DNA of 64,000 bases, taken from positions 2,232,001-2,296,000 of the forward strand of contig JAQFVV010006199.1 of NCBI GenBank assembly GCA_028023455.1, read 5' to 3'. Position 1 is the first letter of the stretch. The number at the start of each line of letters is the position of its first letter. This document shows, in pieces, positions 1 to 14,322 of the stretch. The DNA comes from Epiperipatus broadwayi. Taxonomy: Eukaryota; Onychophora; Udeonychophora; Euonychophora; Peripatidae. The position numbers and the translations under genes are program-made. The notes beneath the pieces were generated by a model that had not been told where the DNA came from, did not search any database, and saw only the letters and a list, made by a program, of their open reading frames with translations.

Positions 1-2454
1 TATATATTGGAGGGGAGTAATAAAACTTATTATGAGAAAGTGAATGTATTGTAACTGAAACTACTCTTAGTATGTGCTTTAATATTAAGAGCTTCTATAG
101 TTTAAAAATGAGTTGAGAATTTTACTTCTTAATTTTAGTGGTATTTTTATATTTAGTTATTATTATTATGATGATGATCCCTGTAATTCTTGTTATTACT
201 AGCATATATCACTAGTTGAGAACTCTGAGCTTAATCTGATTTTGATGACTTTTTTCTAAATTTTATATGTTATAATGCATAAAATATTAATTTTAGTTAT
301 GAGGCAGAAAAATAGAAAAAAAATTGATCAGTATTGAAGAGTGGAAAAACATTTTAAAAATAAAATATTGTAGAACAATTAGCAATTTAAGTTATGAATA
401 CAGGATTATATTGATCTGCACTATTTTTAAAAAAATTAGAAAGTGTATAATTAGTGGATAGGATTTCCTGTTGGAGTAGTTTACATTATAACACTATAGA
501 AGAAATGAATACTTCTGTATTGGTAATTATTCAAAAGCAATTGGTAAGTAATAGTGTTAATGAGACAATCATTTGTAGATAAATATTAAGCACTTGTTAG
601 AATTTTTGGCTGCATCTCCTGGGGCAAGTGCTATTTCTGTGAAGGAGCTTCTTGTCAACAAAATATAGTCAACAAGATTAAGAAAAAGAATTGGATTATA
701 TATCATTATCAAACATGATGAAACTGCTAGTATGGATTGTGTACTATTATTGGACATTAGTCTTGCAATAAACCAATTGTGAAAACAATGATTTGTGAAT
801 TTTTATTAGAATATGTAAGTTGGTTTAATATTTTAATTTTATGTTAAATGGTGAATTTTAGTTTCCATTAAAATCTAATTATGCATTATGTGTAATAAAT
901 AATTTTATATGTATTTTTACATTCATATTTTTGATTTGTCTTTTTTAAATGGTTGTTTTAGATATTATTCTGATTTAAGCTAATTATGGCATATGTACCC
1001 AATTTATAATAAAAATTCAATTTCAGTGAGCTCAAAAACAAATGTTCTGCATTCAATCTATAAATAGAAATGTTTCATATTTATCTAATTTTGAGGACTA
1101 AGTCAGAGGGAGTCTAATTGATTTTAAAGTTTCATTTTGTAATTGTTTTTTTTTTTCTTTTTTAAGCTTTGCAATTTTGTTCTTTACAAAAATTAGTTTC
1201 ATCAATGAAATTGATCAAAAAATATTCAAATTTGAAATACATTAAAAGCCTAGTGTAACAAAAACACACTCAAAAGTCTCGTTAAAGTAAGCAATATTTA
1301 AAGTAAATTTAAGATTCTTTTTCTTAATATAATAATGTAGTCTAATTTTTTTATAATACATTATTATATTATGAAAATAATGTTAAATATTATCTATTTA
1401 TAACATACTATATTTTAAGCAAAAATTAAATAATAAAACAAAATTTGGGTACTTGTGAGTTTTCCAGTCAACCAAGATGGCATCCCATATTTTTGATAAT
1501 TATACAGTTTCAAGGAATTACAATCTACCAAAGACATGGTTGTTGAATTTTAAAGAATGAATGAATTCTGATAAATTTCATTATAAACTTTATTTCAACC
1601 CCCCCCCCCCTATATTATAATGCAGGAAATGACGAGACTCTTTTAACATTATTATACATTGGTGTTTTTATCAACAGTTGGGGGGGGGGGGTAAATTGTC
1701 ATAATGATAAAAATTTGGACCTTCCTGTCACAGAACATGATGGTGCAGGATACTGCTCTCCCAAAAAATGTGTATTAATGGTCACAATGTGATTGCAAGC
1801 TACCGAAATGAATAAAGTATAAATATTGTATTTATATTTTTATCCCCATTTTTCTGTTAATAAATTAATCCAAGAAAAGAAAAGAAACTAAATATTAAAT
1901 GCATTTCCTAGCAGGCATTTTTTTTTTGTAAACATTTTGCCCCCCCTTCCCCCAAAACTGTAGATTTATTTTAAATATGGGCTCCCATTTTGGTCAATCA
2001 GAAAACTTACAAGTATCAAATTTATATGGTACATGTAAGCTCTTACATGGAAAAATTGAAGCATGGATTGTAAAACATTGGCCATCACAGGAGTCTGGTC
2101 TATGAACCTGAGATGCATTATCCCTATATATATACATATTTCAATGTAAGATATAGTGAACAGAAGATATAATGGATGAGAATCAGTTCATTATATCTGA
2201 TCTCACTGTTCAAATATGGTTTATGTATACCACAAATATATATATATAATGCATATATTTTTACACATCTTTCTCCATTCATTTATGTTACACATTTTAA
2301 ATGATACACAAAAATAATATAATGGACCATGCAGTTTCCATTTTATGTTGTGATTCTTCTTTCTCTTAAAACTTTCCTTTTATCAAATTGCAGTTATATG
2401 TGTATATGTTTAATTAAATATTTATATATTTTTTTTATTTATTTTTTTATTTAG
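1..2454 (+). other. Partial intron of the Glce gene (upstream of terminal exon)
   Basis: No earlier Glce exon can be read here, so this is taken as the 3' part of the intron before the terminal coding exon. It ends in a long T-rich tract followed by the acceptor TTTATTTAG at 2446-2454. It contains a run of 12 C at 1599-1610 and a run of 12 G at 1680-1691, an imperfect hairpin at about 2157-2212, and scattered AT microsatellites. A short exon-like open patch at 588-668 (plus strand) is treated under findings. Nothing else is recognisable. Confidence 0.6.
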
Positions 2455-3491
2455 AAATTTTTTCAAGCCCTGGAGTAATGATGAAGATTGACCAGGTTTT
2501 GGATTTTGTCCTATCACTGGATATTAAGTTTCTTAATAATGGAAGCCTGTCACTCAATATTGAAACTCGGGAAAAGCAAGAAGTATACACATTACATTAT
2601 ATTTGTAGCCAAACATTAATATCAGTAGAAGGTTCTAATATTTACTATGGTATTGGTGGACGAAAGCAGTGGAGTCGATTAACAAGGGATCTTTCAATTG
2701 ATTTACAAAAAGGATTAGCTATTTTAATATCAAAATCCTCCAGAAAAGCCAAGTTAAAACCAGGAAAAATTCGAATTTTAAATTTAATACTGAGAGGGCA
2801 TGGTTTTGCAGATAATATTACATTTTCTACTACAGCACATTTAGCACAATTTTATGATGCTGCTGATTGGCTTGTCCACCACCAGGATGATCAAGGCGGT
2901 TGGCCTATTATGGTCACACGTAAAGTTGCCAGTGGTGTTCTAGAACTAGCTCCAGGCTGGTATTCTGCAATGGCACAGGGTCAAGCCATGTCTCTTTTAA
3001 TGCGTGCATATAGAAAAACTGCTAATGAGAAATATTTGAAAGCAGCTTTGCATGCGACAAAATTATTTGATATTCCAGCATCAGATCGTGGAGTTATGAC
3101 AAAATTTGCTGACAAATATGTTTGGTATGAGGAATATCCTACAACACCAAGTACTTTTGTACTCAATGGTTTTATTTATTCATTAATAGGGTTATACGAT
3201 TTAAAAATGACTTGTTCTAAAGATGAAGGTGCTGATGCTGAACGCCTGTTTAAAACAGGAATGGATTCACTCAAAATAATGCTTCCACTTTATGATACAG
3301 GATCAGGGTCTATTTATGATCTCAGACATTTTACTTTAGGTGTAGCACCGAATTTAGCTCGGTGGGACTATCATACAACACATATCAATCAGTTGTTATT
3401 ATTAAGCACTATAGATGATGACCCTATCTTACGGACAACAGCGGAGCGATGGATTGGATACATGAAAGGGAAAAGAGCACAGCATAATTGA
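2455..3491 (+). CDS. Glce: Heparan sulfate D-glucuronyl C5-epimerase, terminal coding exon (C-terminal ~344 residues)
   Basis: Golgi type II membrane enzyme that converts D-glucuronic acid to L-iduronic acid in heparan sulfate/heparin after N-deacetylation/N-sulfation. Only the C-terminal part is present: an acceptor AG at 2453-2454, two bases completing a codon, then an open frame to TGA at 3489-3491. The first ATG at 2478 is internal, not the start. Family blocks are obvious: YYGIG, WLVHHQD, GGWPIMVTRK, PGWYSAMAQGQA, WYEEYPTTPSTFVLNGF, YDTGSGSIYDLRHF and ARWDYHTTHINQL. Counting from the ATG at 2478, Tyr220, Tyr280 and Tyr298 (and Glu219) fall at a constant offset of 280 from human Tyr500, Tyr560, Tyr578 and Glu499, the residues implicated in catalysis, and the C-termini coincide. 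The exon has no frameshift or internal stop, so the gene looks functional. The N-terminal anchor and the first ~270 residues must be encoded upstream of the window. Confidence 0.96.
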
Positions 3492-3945
3492 TAAAAACAT
3501 TCTCTTAATAGATATGGTTTATCAGTATAGTTAACAAACTGCTGTTATTACTAGGAATCAGTCATTTTTGACTGTAAGCAGTGGCTAGTTATTTTGTTAT
3601 ATGATTATTGATGCAGTTTTTAAAAAGTAAAGAAAATCCATTAACAAGATTCGAGATAATGATTTAATGACTCAGATATATATTTCTGTTTCTGAGCATG
3701 TATATATTTTGTGTATATGATGTGTCTATATTGTATATATAGGCATGCGTGCATGTTAGATGACCTGTGTGTAATGAATATGCTGAAAATGAAATGGAAC
3801 ATTATCCAAAAAGTGAATTTTATTTCATTTTTACAAACATTCTTTCACGTTTAATCTTTTGTTAATTATTTAATGGATAAAGTAAAATACATTACACAAT
3901 ACCCATATGTGATCTTTTTTTAATAAAACGAAAAGTGTACATATT
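3492..3945 (+). terminator. Glce 3'UTR with probable poly(A) signal
   Basis: The AATAAA hexamer at 3922-3927 is followed about 20 bases later by a GT-rich stretch (TTTGTGTGTGTGTATC), the usual arrangement for cleavage and polyadenylation. A second AATAAA at 3981-3986 is an alternative. The UTR is AT-rich with no other recognisable element. The end point is an estimate. Confidence 0.45.
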
Positions 3946-6900
3946 TGTGTGTGTGTATCATACATATATTTATAAACTTTAATAAATGTATAGTCCACAT
4001 TGAAAAATAATATTCTATATAATAACTTAATTTTACTGTGATTTTATTTAATTGTTTCGCAGTAGAGTAATTAATCTGTAACTTGATTTTTTTTTTTAAC
4101 AAAAGGGGGAGATGTAATATTACAAATTTTTTTTCTTATATAATATTTAAACTCATAAATTTTTACATGAAATTCTTAAAGCAGTTCAAGAATAATTATT
4201 TGGAAGAAAAGCTTACTACTATTTACCGAAATATTGAGGCTGATTTTCTAGTTTTTAATAATTTAATGAAATTCCAGATTTTATCAGTTATAATTTGCCA
4301 GAATTACTGATTATCTATCAATTAATTGATATTTCATTAATTTTTAAGCCCTTGTACAAAGTATAGTATAAATAAGATTTAACCTTTTATATTTTGATAT
4401 TCTTTTTATTTTAATTCCTACGATTGCCAGAAGATGGAGATACGTTTCAAAAATGAATCTTTAACACATTGAAATAAATGCATGCACATTTCTTTGAATG
4501 AAAAATATTACTTCGAACATCCTTTAATTTTAATTAATAAATAATCTTTTTTTTTAATTGAACTAAAAATAAATAAAAAGATATACATTTGTATATTAAA
4601 ATCAAAATTGTAAATAAATTAATATATCCCACCGTCTCACATAATACATATAGACCCCCTCTGCCTTAGTTTTAATGTTTTTAATCGACCATTAAATTGA
4701 TTAATCTCTTATTTTAAAAATTCTTTTTTATTTTTCTAATTAAAGGTTATTCAGAAATAATTTAAATATTGCCTAATTCTATATAACCAATATAGTATTT
4801 ACTATTATCTCTCAACTCTCTTAAGAACTCACCCTTTTTATATAATATTTTTAAATCTCTACCTATATCTCTAAAATGACAATTTAATTTAATAAATTAT
4901 TTTAAAAAATGATATATTATCAAGATCCTGCGTGTGTAAGGATTAAATTTTATAGAATGAGATTCTAATAATGATACAAGATTTGTTACAAAATGAAAAA
5001 TAATATTTAAATTGATGCAAATAAGAACTTTTTTTTTTCCATTATAGTGAATCGATAACTTAATTCTGAAGAAGATTTGTGTGTAAAATTATTATTTTTA
5101 TGAATTACTGCATATTGTGTTTAGTCTTCACTACTTCATTATTCTAACTCCAAGATTTATTAAAGTTTGTGATATAGTTTGAGATACATGGAGGTTCTAT
5201 TTTATCATGTATTTGTTTCATGGAGTAATTTCAAAATATTATAACCAGTCATTTTCTGTGATGCACTAGCAATAACAAAAGCTGGGAACGATTTAAATTT
5301 GTTGTACAGTTAAATGATAATCAGAAATAATAATGGCGGCACTACATATAAATTTTAATAAAAGTCATACTAAAATAAAATTATAAAATGATTAATTATT
5401 TTTATTTTATCAAAAGAATGATATTGCAAAACTTTTTTTTTCTTAATTGAAAAACTAAATACACAAAAAAAAAACACTCTAAAGGGAGAATAAAGGATAA
5501 ATTAATCATCATTATAAATAATTTTTTTAATAGGCTTTTCATGAAACAAATGATGTAATTGTTTTTTATTTCAAGGAAATTACATTTGGAAGTTGTTGTT
5601 TTTCAAGAAATGGTACTTAGTTTTTGTTATACTGCAATTCTAATTAAACATTATTATTATTCCTATGAAAATTTAGGCTTTTTCAATATTGTTTTCCTAG
5701 AATTAAATTCCTGATGAATGAGGACTACTTGTTTATGAAAATATGTGGGTATTTATATGCTAGAATAAATTGTGCAAGCCAATCTAACTAATGCTAATGA
5801 TAATAAAGTGTTATTAATTAACAAATATTACTTTGGCATTTCAACTTTCTTTCAGACCCAGAATTTTAACACATGAGTATGGGTATTTACATGTATACTA
5901 TAAGTGATTATATACACAATCTATATTTAATGTAATATTTAAATACTTGGTTAACTTATTAATTATAGGCTGAATTATTTAATTTTAAAAAAATATGTAT
6001 TTTGTTTGCTAAAAACTGCATCAATAATCTTAAAACAGAATTTAAGCGTCCTAAAGGTTGTTTACCTTATGAATGAGATCAAAAATATTGAACTTTATGT
6101 TGAAATAATGGACTTTTATAATATTCCAACTGAAAAATTCTTAAAAATATTTTTTTTAAATATATGTATGTATTGTTTTTATTGTTATATGTATATTTTT
6201 AATATGACATCATTTTTATTTTATTAATTTGTATTTTTTTATTATTTTTTAAAGTTAAATTTTTTTTTGGGTTATTATAAATAGATAATAATTTTGAAAT
6301 CATTTTTAAAAATTGGTTAAAGTTTTATTTTTAAAATTTTATTTTTGAAAACAAAAAAAATAATGATTATTTAATTTTATTAAATTGGATTTCATTTTAT
6401 ATAAAACAGATTTTTAGATGTGGTATGCCTACTCTTCTATGGCAAGCTGCTTGATAGCTATAAAAATGTCAATAAATATAATGTGTATTTATATTTTTAA
6501 ACTAATGATGATAATAATAATGGAGCAACTTATACATGCATAAAATCTCAAAATAACTGTGATGTGATGTTAAATGATTTTTCTTAGAACAAAGTCATTT
6601 CCACATAGACTGTATGCACAAAAATTGTATTAACTATCTAAAAATTATACTACAGGATTGTTCTTATATTTTCTGGGGTCTGAGGCATTATTATGTTATA
6701 GGATTTTCACCAGAATAAAATGTATATACTTATTTGTTAAATTTAACTTTTGATTGAGGCTCCTACATCTGGTGCCTAAAATATCTATGAATAAGTATGC
6801 TCCTGGACATAACAGATCTATTAATTTTTGTAGATAAAGTATAACCAATGCAAGATCTCTAGGAAATGGAATTTCACATAATTTTTAAGTCCTGTTATAA

Positions 6901-9900
6901 AACTGTTGTTTATGGTTTATAATAAATAGATCATATATGTGTAGGATATGCATATACACACATGCTAATGGAAAGAAGTATGATGTAAATACATTGATAA
7001 TATACAAAGATAAAAAAAATGCTGACAATCATGTATACAAACAACTATTGGAAAAAATGTTTTGATTTTATTAATGATCCTAACTCTTCATAAGGTTACA
7101 CCCTCTAGTGATTTTTGCAGACAATCTATGCTCAGGTGGCAGGTTTTTAAATTTTTTATGTGTTTTTAAGTATATACATGCCCATATATACACAGATATG
7201 TATGTACGTATTTATTCATGTGAGTGTGTGTGTGCACATATATGTATATGATTGTATATATATACCACATACGTACACAATTGCATGTATTCAACACACA
7301 CATACACTTATATGAAATATTTGTTTTAAAATGTTGTTGATAGAATATTGTCATTTGAATTCTCCGAATGAGAATATCATAGAAAGACATTTTGTCTCTC
7401 CTATCATATAATGATGAGTTCTGAGAACACATCTTCTGATTGGGAGAAATTGATACCGTATCGGTATCAGAGAGTTTGCTGTTTCTCTTTTCAAATATTG
7501 CTCAATGATAAAGCTAGCTTTCAGTTAGGATCATGTACATAGAGTTCTTTATGAAGATCATTATTTTTTGAACTTATACACTTTTTTATTTTATTGTTCT
7601 TTTTTTCTAATTTGACTTTATTTTTCTCCTGTTACAAGTAAATATTTTAATTAATGTTTTTTTTATTATTATTATTATTTTAAAATAATGGAAGCTATAT
7701 TGTTGAATAATTATTATTCTTTTACTTTATTCATTTTATTTTTTTAATGTTTATTTTATTCTTTCTATACTTCCATTAATCTGCATATATATATGTTTAT
7801 ATGCTTGTGTGTAATTGGCTGGTCCAGGGTCATATAGGTTTCAATTTGACCCTTTTAAAAAATTTTGTGCCTATATATAGATATGAGTGTGTGTATGTGA
7901 TATGCTGGAATAGGTTTTGCTGATTTTGGATGTGGTCTGATAATAGACACTGTAACAAATGTCAGGAATATATCCATATAATAATAAGACATCTTTAAAT
8001 ACTATATATTAAATGATTTTTAAAACTTCACTAAAATTAAATGGAAAGCAATTAATAAAACACTACCATTGATGATGATCAAACAGCTTCTCATTGCTTA
8101 ACTCTTATGTGAAGTTTTTTCAGAATCAGCCAGCCTGCTTTTTACCAGGTCATTTTAATACATGCATATGTATATATGTATAAAACATACTTAATTATGC
8201 TAATCAGAATTACAAATTGGATATGCTAAAAAATATTAATAGAAAGATCTTGTTGGTGCAATATATTGTATTATTCTGGTAATGAAACATAATTTAAATG
8301 AATGCCTCTAATAAGTGAATTTATCAATTTGTACAGACTGAAAATTAATAAGGGAAAGAGACTTACTATGAAGCAAAAACACTGTGTAATTTTGTGTGTG
8401 TGTGTGTGTTTCTATATAGGGTGATCATAATTAAGCAATATTCAAACTCTTACACAGAAATATCTGCTGTATGAAAGTCAGTCAGAATACTTTCTTGTGA
8501 TTTCAAAAAATAATTAAATTTTTTGCCACCAAAAAAACATATTTTGGAAGTATATGTATGATTTAATTTTTTTTTTTTTGTCAAATGTTACAGGTCTTGA
8601 TTAATGATATGAAAATTGCATTTCTCTACAGTAAACTATAACTAGTCTGCATTATTTAGACTCATTATCTGTCTTTTGAGACTACCAAATTAAGAACATA
8701 CCCTTATGTCCTTGATGTATAGGAAATGCATCATTTTATTATTCTAACAATTGTTGCAACAGTATTAGGACAAAGTTTGCAGCAAAACATTGCAGACTAA
8801 TAGTAAAGCCACACTTTAGTAAAATGTTAAAAGATATCTACTGAATATATAATGATTTTATTTTATTTTATTCATTAATAAAACTCTACACTTTAGGACT
8901 GCTGTAACATTTTGTCAAAGATAATTCTGTTTATTGTTTTATTTTAAAAACCATTAATTTCAAATAAAAATCATTAGATTTAATTTTTAAAAAGAATTTA
9001 TACAACTTTACTCATATTCTGTGAAAAAATTACAAACTTTTTGGTTTTGATAGGACTATAGGTTATATTTTCTCCATGCGAAAAATTGAATTTTTTGAAA
9101 ATCTCATCTTTAATTTTGATTACCTCATATATAAATTAAATATATACATAATCTGTTTAAAATTGGTATTTCTTTAGTAATGCCACATTATCTATATATA
9201 TAATTAGAGTCAGTATGATATCATTGTAAAGTGATTTTGACCTGGACTCAAGTTATTTTTGTTTTAAATGTTTTTATTTATTTATTTTTTTTTTTTGTGT
9301 TCTGTTTTTGCTAATACAATATTTTTTCTGATATCAGCTGTAAAGACCAAAGTAGTTGAGTTTCCATTTGAATATATTTTTATAAAGATTTGCTAACTAT
9401 AATTTTCAAATAGTATGGCAAAACATGTAAGAATAATTTGAACATTTGTTATTCTATATTCTTCTATTAACTGTTAATCTAAAATTTATTAATACAATTA
9501 CTCATAATATTTGTTGATACCAATGTATGTTATCTGAAAATGAGTGTGTGTGTATTCATCATAATAGTTGAGAAAAATCATTCTTTTTATAATAAAGTTT
9601 GAACACTAAAGACATATTAAAGTTTATAATGGAATATGCTAGATTATCAATCATACTACCTATTGTCTTGATGTCTGAATGTGCTCTCAATAAAAAATTA
9701 ACGTATATCAAAACTCAAACTTTCTTCCTTCTTCCACAACTGAGTTTATGAATCAAATAATTAATAACTAGAATCATTGTAGAGTCTTAAGAGGAAAATG
9801 TATTTTTTTAAAAATATCAATTTTAATTTTGCATATGTGAAGAAAAAAATGTATAGGTAAACCATATTAGCACCAGTAGAAGCATTATATTTGTTTTTTG

Positions 9901-11815
9901 TTGTTTATATTTTTAACATTATCATAAGAACTAGATTAATCTGCATTCTTTACTATTCTAATTAATTACAGCTAGATACCCCTTTATTGATCAATACTGG
10001 ATGCCTGCTAGTAATCTGAAAAAATGTCCAAGATTTATTTTGCCCAAACACAAAGATCATTTGATATTATTAGCTAATATTCTAATCATTGTCTGTATGT
10101 GTGTGTATATATATATTATTAACATACTGACTGCTATAAGATATTTGAGTAAACATTTCTTTAATACTGAATTGAGTTATACCTTTTTCAACTAATCTTG
10201 TAGTGCAATAACTCAGGTAAAAAAAAAAAAATCATATAAAGCAACTCCAAAATATTTTATAGAGTTTTACATGTGCCGAATTGAGATAATTTGCTCCAAT
10301 TCATGCATAAATAAATAATTTATTTATATAACATGTACAAGAATAAAAGCTATAAAAGTTCTCTAATGGTTTGCATCTGGTAAGGATGATTTTTTTTTTC
10401 AGAAAGTGAGAACTCACTCATCTTCAATGTGATTGACTTTATTTTTATATGCAAAATTTTGAAATAATCAGAACTAAGTAATAAACTGATTTTAGGAATA
10501 TGCAGTTAACTAAATGATTTACTTGATTTATTGTCAGTGATGTTGGAGCTGATAAGGAATTTCTCTTGAAACTGATTCTGTGATCCTTGTATTAACATAA
10601 TTCATGTTTCAGAATTATTATAACGTCTTATATTGTAGTTAAATAAAATGAGCTAATAAAGGGTGCTTAAATGCTCTTATTCATAATATTATAAATAAGT
10701 TATTAATTTATTCACTAATATTCATTAATTAGTTTTCATTTCTATGAATAAATTATTATATATATTGTCCACATATTCAACACCATCTTTTTAATAGTAA
10801 ATGCAAGATTTGTATTTGGTTTTTGAGAAAAACCACTTTTGAGTTATAGTTTAAGTCAATTTATCACTTGGCACATTAAATTCTTTGTAAACATAATTGT
10901 TTCAAAAGATGCAACACAATCCTCAACCATTTTTATAAGTGTTTTTTATATATATTCTACATTACACTTGTATATAGTCATATAAGTTACATTTGAATTC
11001 ATTCAATTTATATTACATTATACATCACAGAACTTGTTTTTGTATAAATGACTCATTATTAGACAAATACCAACCATTTGGTACTTTATTCATGATTCTT
11101 TTTGATGTCAATCTAATAATAAGTTTTCATATAAATTTATGATACTTATAAAATTATTTCTATTTTTAAATAATAGTTTGAATCTGAATTTTCTCATAGA
11201 TTTTTAGTGTGAATTGATTCCAAGTTTATTCATACAATTATAAAATAAGTGCATTTATTTATGAATATGTCTTTTATTTAGATACATTGCTCTTTTAATT
11301 TATAATTTGTCAAAAGAATATAAGACTTTATTTTATTTTATAATTTTTTTTTAATTGAATTTTTGATTTAAAAAGGAGCCTTACATGCAGTTGTCAGGAA
11401 GTTCACTTGACACTTCTTTTAATTTAAACATAATCACATTTTAAATATATCATTAATAGCACATTTAAATTGATTTTTTTTATATTGCAAATTAGTGTAG
11501 AATTAAACGTTTAGAAGATCAAAAATTAAATTCTACAAAATTTTAGGTAAAGTTTGAAAATGCTAACAACATAAATTACAAAATTATGACTATATTCTAC
11601 AGTTTGTTGTATAGTTGTTTTTTTTTCCTCCATGATTTTTTTCTCTGACATCAAGTCTTGTGAGTTTTTACAATAGAAAACTTTATTGAACAGAAACATA
11701 AGTGGCAGAGAAATAATAACAAATATCTAAATGTATTTAATCCACAAGTATAGAAAACAACAAACGTTATACATATTATATAATATTGTTGATTAAATTA
11801 CTCTTCACATATGTA
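3946..11815. other. AT-rich intergenic desert, no gene seen
   Basis: No coding frame with any family resemblance on either strand. The stretch holds homopolymers, (TG)n at 8393-8410, mixed TA/TG/CA microsatellite around 7170-7310, and a 19-bp dyad TGATACCG-TAT-CGGTATCA at 7451-7469. Short open frames here have the A/T-driven composition expected by chance. Confidence 0.6.
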
Positions 11816-12100
11816 CTATAAAATAGACAAGCATTCTGCCATCAATAAATATTTTAAAAGCATAGATAGTCCATTAAGGCTTAGAGCTTATTCTTTAAAT
11901 AAACCAACATTTTGCTAGCATTGAGAGCTTAATTTTATTGCTAGTTTAATTTTTAAATCAGCATATTGCTTGCATAAGTTCAGATTATTCAAACACAGTC
12001 AATAAATGTTGATTTATTTAAAGAATAAGCTCTAAACAGAGATGAATTATCTGTGCTTTTAAATCATTTATTGATAGAAGAGTACTTGTCTATTGTATAG
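11816..12100. repeat. Palindromic MITE-like hairpin element (~285 bp)
   Basis: Two inverted arms of about 80-88 bp (11816-11903 and 12013-12100) begin and end with CTATA..ATAGACAAG and its complement and share blocks such as GAGCTTATTCTTTAAATAAA. A roughly 110-bp spacer separates them. No coding capacity. The structure fits a foldback-type MITE; the target-site duplication is not clear. Confidence 0.7.
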
Positions 12101-14099
12101 CGCATGGTGAAAAGCAGTATATTTCTACAATATTTCATATTTGTATAATTTGCTACATACATACACACGCATATATATATAATGTTGAGGGAGTAGTTAT
12201 TAAACCATTATTTAGCTACATTAAATTATTTTTGATAAGAAAACTTAACATATGTATTAATTTAGATAAACTAAGTTTCTCAATAGAATATTTTTATACC
12301 AAAAAACATTATTATTAATTGGACATCATTAAAAAGAAAGCTAAATATTATTGACCATTTAGATTGGGATATCTGAAAATAGATTTTATGAAATGAACAT
12401 CTTTCAAATTCTAAAATTAATAGATTTTTTTTTTTTAAAAATAAACATAATTTGAAATTATTGGATCTGTGAATTCAGAATAGTTGTATTTATTTCTGAT
12501 ATTATGTGGATTTTGAAGAAAACTGTAGACTAAATTTTCATATATTTTATCTATAAGTAAACTCATTGTAGTTATTTTTATCAACTAAACATATACATAT
12601 AATGTATTCTATTAAGATGAATCTGTAAACAAATTATAATGTTAAGAATATGTTTACAACAAACAGCATATTAATTACATGCTTTTTTTATTACTATGCT
12701 TGGTAGGTTTTAATTGTCAATAACAATCATCTTTTGCTATGAAAGATAATTGAAAAATATTTTTGATAAAAATTGCTTATTTTATGTATAATTTTTGTGT
12801 GTGATATACAGGTGGGTGTTTTATAAGAATACCTTGAGCATAATATTCCAAAATAGAGTATATAGTGAATGTGAATAAAGTACTTCATGGTGCAATATTG
12901 GTTACAAATTCCAACTTCATTAATGTTACATTTTTTCCAGTAGTTAGTTTCCATCTCTATCCTTAGAGTGCTGAATTCTAGCCAATCAAACTGATTATCT
13001 AATATTGTTGATAAATGAGTATCAAGCTATTCTAAAAAATTAGCTATTGCTTTCTCTTTTAATGATTCTTTACTGTATCTTTGATAGACCTTCGCTCTGC
13101 TATTTAAAATATAACTTGTACCTAAAATATATATTTTTACAAACTGAGAATGCAATATAAATATATCATAGGTAATAATAGAATTAAAAGATTGTGAACA
13201 TTTTTTTGTAATTCTTTGAATTTAATATGTTTATACAAGAGAAGAAAAATAAATATATCTGTAAATATTGAAAGCATATCAGGAATTTCCATGTAAAAAC
13301 AGGCAAAACTCTCTATAGGTATTGCCACTCAGTGCAAGCCAGAATATTTACATAAATAAATTTCATCTATCATGTTAAGAAAATGACCAATTAAAACTGG
13401 AAATTTCAAATTACAATAAACACCATTAATCTAAAAATGGATCTACTTTTATCTTAATAATCTAGCTATTGTAATAATCAAAAGTCAAACGTTATACTTT
13501 ACATATATTCAATTATAAAATCAAATATACACACATACTTATATGTCAGAAGTCTGATTGGGACTTTTATTATCAATGTATTTATGTAATGTAATTTCTG
13601 CTACTAGAAATTGCTTGCATTTAGCTTATTACTTTTTTTTTTTTAGTTTTCATCTAATTTTTAAAACAAATTCATTTTTATTGAGAAGCATATATTTTTT
13701 ATATATAAAATAATTTATTTATAAATCAACTATTTTGGTCTTGTTCTTATTATTGCAATTGTTTTCTATGAAAACGAAGATTTATATAATCACAGGTATA
13801 TAATTTGTAAACCTTTTAAGTCTTGTTAGGTGAGGATCCCTATGTTTTTTATTTTGTCATGTGATCACAGAACAGCAAGAAGTATTATTTATGTTTCTGT
13901 ATTATTGTAATGATAATAAATAACCCTTGCACTCTCAAATGTGTATTTTTACTTTTTTTTTTTTAATCATAACTATCATTATCGAAACAATGTTAAAGAA
14001 AAGATTAGATTGACCATCCTAATGAAGATAAGCATATGCAGAAGACAGTGAGAAATAACTTTGTGAGCATTAAGTATACATTAATATATATATATAACT
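12101..14099. other. Intergenic AT-rich DNA with one solo transposon end
   Basis: Nothing coding is recognisable. The only feature that stands out is the foldback-family terminus at 13301-13345, listed separately. Confidence 0.5.
13301..13345 (+). repeat. Solo terminus of the foldback element family
   Basis: AGGCAAAACTCTCTATA followed by ATTGCCACTCAGTGCAAGCC is nearly identical to the outer ends of the foldback copies at 24.2-25.1 and 27.5-28.5 kb. Here only the end remains, with unrelated DNA on both sides. It is therefore a truncated remnant or solo end. Confidence 0.65.
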
Positions 14100-14270
14100 A
14101 TTATAAACCAGTCAATACTTAGACAATCCGAATATAGATAACAATCTCAAGCTGTTGTCAAGACAACCTCCTTTTAACGATAAAGGTGGAATATAATTAA
14201 AAGGAGGTTGTCTTGACAATAGTTTGAGATTGTTGATTGTTATCTACAATGGAATTGACTGGTTTCTAAT
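14100..14270. repeat. Palindromic MITE-like hairpin (~170 bp)
   Basis: Arms begin ATTATAAACCAGTCAAT and end ATTGACTGGTTTCTAAT. Inner blocks such as TGTCAAGACAACCTCCTTTTA pair with TAAAAGGAGGTTGTCTTGAC around a loop of about 20 bases. The arms are well conserved, so the insertion is relatively young or conversion has kept the arms alike. No coding capacity. Confidence 0.75.
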
Positions 14271-14322
14271 GGTTACTTATAAACCCATTTAACCTTAAAT
14301 ATTGCTAAAAATTCAAATATAA

